Shown: positions 4,871 through 5,916 of the stretch, piece after piece | Numbering within the stretch: the stretch's first letter is position 1 | How the letters are laid out: each line of letters begins with the position of its first letter | Assembly: GCA_002685895.1 (NCBI GenBank) | Contig: NYYK01000044.1 | Location: forward strand, 1-5,916 | Length of the DNA: 5,916 nt | Origin: Methanobacteriota archaeon | Lineage (GTDB): Archaea; Thermoplasmatota; Poseidoniia; Poseidoniales; Thalassarchaeaceae | Direction: 5' to 3' | Position numbers and translations under genes: made by a program | The notes under the pieces: model-generated | The model's database searches: none | Told to the model about the DNA's origin: nothing | The model's input: only the letters and a program-made list of their open reading frames with translations

Positions 4871-5916
4871 ATGGATAGTAAAACTGCCATCATGAGTGCT
4901 TTGCTAGTCGGGTTGATTATAAGTTCAAGTTTGGCTGTATTTTTTGCGGCAGATAATCCAAATACAAACGAACAACAATGCGAAGGCGAAGGAGAAACTT
5001 GGGGTCCAGGAATAGGCCCATCTCCGGAGGATTGTGAAGAAGGAGCGTCTTCCGAAGAAAATTCACAAAATAATGGAGACAACACAGCAACTGATGACAG
5101 ACCCCCTACACTTTTCGTAGGGGAGACTAATTTCTCTTGGGGGGAATCTGTATTACTGAGTGGTTGGGTTGTTGATGAATCTCCAAATTCAACTACTATT
5201 ACTGCTACCGTGTATGGTGCTGAATCACTAAGTACACCTTCGCTAGTAACATCATCATCATCTGATGAAGAAGGTGTGTGGGAGATATTACTGCCATACG
5301 ATACACCGGGCACATGGGCAGTTCAGTTTGTCGCTACAGATGAAGCAAATCAAGCCAGCAGTACTAAGATTGTAAATGTCAATCTAAATTATCCTGTTGA
5401 GGATATGGTGCTGGTTACTTTACGTTATGAAGCACCTCAAGAGAACGAAACTACTGGTTTGATTAAGGGCGATTTAGTGCATTTATTTCCTTCATCATGT
5501 GCTGTTGAATATTGGCCTCAAGGCCAATCAACAATTGATGGATTTGTAAATGGAAGTGATGGGACATTCCAAATCCCAGTCGATGTTACTACTGTAGCTA
5601 AGCAAGGGGATTTTTGGGTTTCATGCGGAGTTTATGATGTTAGAACAAGAAATATTTCTTATCAATTACCAATTCCAGATGAGCCTTCAGAAGATACAAT
5701 TTCAGACCAAGACAATGATGGAATTGTAGACGCTGACGATGTTTGTCCTAATACTCCAAATGATGAACCAGTTTGGCCAAATGGTTGTGCAGACTCTCAA
5801 CTTGACAGTGATGGGGACGGGATTACAGATGACAATGATATGTGCCCTAACACTTATCCTGGAGAAATAGTAGACTCCAACGGATGTTCTGACACACAGA
5901 AAGATGCTGATGGAGA
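4871..5916 (+). CDS. Secreted or anchored surface protein with thrombospondin type 3-like calcium repeats (C-terminus cut by window edge)
   Basis: From ATG 4871 the frame is open for 348 codons to the window edge with no stop. A hydrophobic segment at about 8-26 (MSALLVGLIISSSLAVFFA) is a signal peptide or anchor. A Glu/Ser/Asn-rich, low-complexity linker follows (28-76, with C37 and C55). Next comes a beta-rich Ig-like region (about 78-172, PPTLFVGE...GESVLLSGWV...GTWAVQFVATD), then a second beta-rich region (176-268) with C210 and C252 able to pair. From residue 279, DxDxDG calcium repeats begin. No start codon other than the rare CTG lies in frame between the previous stop and this ATG. 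Proteins of this architecture are known at archaeal and bacterial surfaces as adhesins or repeat stalks; the specific role here is unknown. Its separate promoter candidate and lower GC suggest it need not belong to the Sco operon. Confidence 0.88.
   Translation, partial: MDSKTAIMSALLVGLIISSSLAVFFAADNPNTNEQQCEGEGETWGPGIGPSPEDCEEGASSEENSQNNGDNTATDDRPPTLFVGETNFSWGESVLLSGWVVDESPNSTTITATVYGAESLSTPSLVTSSSSDEEGVWEILLPYDTPGTWAVQFVATDEANQASSTKIVNVNLNYPVEDMVLVTLRYEAPQENETTGLIKGDLVHLFPSSCAVEYWPQGQSTIDGFVNGSDGTFQIPVDVTTVAKQGDFWVSCGVYDVRTRNISYQLPIPDEPSEDTISDQDNDGIVDADDVCPNTPNDEPVWPNGCADSQLDSDGDGITDDNDMCPNTYPGEIVDSNGCSDTQKDADG
5103..5123. repeat. 7-base inverted repeat CCCCTAC-7-GTAGGGG inside the surface-protein gene
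   Basis: A perfect, GC-rich stem with a 7-base loop (ACTTTTC) lies at the junction between the acidic linker and the first Ig-like region, encoding about residues 78-85. It could form a stable RNA hairpin within the message. It may be a chance outcome of the codons used; no T-run follows, so it is not a convincing terminator. Confidence 0.4.
5511..5528. repeat. 8-base inverted repeat ATTGGCCT-2-AGGCCAAT inside the surface-protein gene
   Basis: A near-continuous palindrome with only two central bases (CA) unpaired, encoding residues 214-220 of the surface protein (YWPQGQS). It looks more like a dimer-binding site or a restriction-modification-type palindrome than an RNA hairpin, because the loop is too short. 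Function unknown. Confidence 0.4.
5705..5916 (+). repeat. Protein repeat array, 33-residue calcium-binding units (thrombospondin type 3-like)
   Basis: Two full 33-residue units begin at D279 and D312, and a third begins at D345 and is cut by the edge. Each opens with DxDxDGI(V/T)D, a calcium loop, then (A/D)xDxCPNT and a second cysteine in the form NGC before an acidic stretch ending in Q(L/K). The period is exact (99 bases) although the bases have diverged, so the repeat is conserved as protein rather than recently duplicated. Each unit probably holds calcium and one disulfide, making a stiff stalk. Confidence 0.85.

Noticed and set aside
4771..5313. Leftward 180-codon open frame opposite the Sco end and the surface-protein start
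   Set aside because: It is antisense to a well-supported secreted-protein gene; its Ser/Asp-rich translation mirrors that gene's linker and it has no recognisable domain or start signal.
1..5916. CRISPR arrays, tRNA or rRNA genes, insertion sequences
   Set aside because: No regularly spaced short repeats, cloverleaf-like segments, transposase motifs or terminal inverted repeats were seen on either strand.

Overview
This window looks like archaeal DNA, most probably from a marine planktonic euryarchaeon of the Marine Group II / Poseidoniales type. The clues are indirect: a lipoprotein whose lipobox runs straight into a Gly-Gly-Glu linker, a surface protein ending in Cys-containing thrombospondin type 3-like calcium repeats, GTG starts alongside ATG, weak or absent Shine-Dalgarno sites, and AT-rich TATA-like boxes close to start codons. 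No rRNA, tRNA or universal marker is present, so the lineage is an inference.

Layout, left to right. Bases 1-188 hold the start of a leftward gene cut by the window edge. It encodes a secreted protein whose mature N-terminus resembles the first strands of a cupredoxin (blue copper) domain. A very short divergent control region around 189-225 carries a TATA-like box. Bases 226-2013 and 2119-4113 hold two rightward, tandem, distantly paralogous genes for membrane-anchored extracytoplasmic proteins of the LVIVD-repeat / beta-propeller type. The second is followed, with a 4-base overlap, by a Sco1/SenC-family copper-chaperone lipoprotein (4110-4781). After an 89-base gap comes a large secreted or anchored protein (4871 to beyond 5916), which runs off the right edge inside its calcium-binding repeats. 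Every predicted product is exported or anchored on the outside of the membrane. No stretch over 300 bases lacks a gene; the largest gaps are 105 bases (2014-2118) and 89 bases (4782-4870).

How the genes may work together. Sco proteins deliver copper to, or reduce the thiols of, extracytoplasmic copper sites, classically CuA of cytochrome c oxidase. Here Sco is overlapped with a propeller gene rather than with an oxidase subunit, and a probable cupredoxin is divergently transcribed from the other propeller gene. The two propellers share little sequence overall but keep at least eleven histidines at matching places, including an identical HxHx5H motif just outside the membrane anchor. The working hypothesis is an uncharacterised extracytoplasmic metal-dependent (perhaps copper) module: two histidine-rich propellers, a Sco chaperone and a blue-copper-like electron carrier. 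The histidine pattern is seen directly; the metal and the activity are not.
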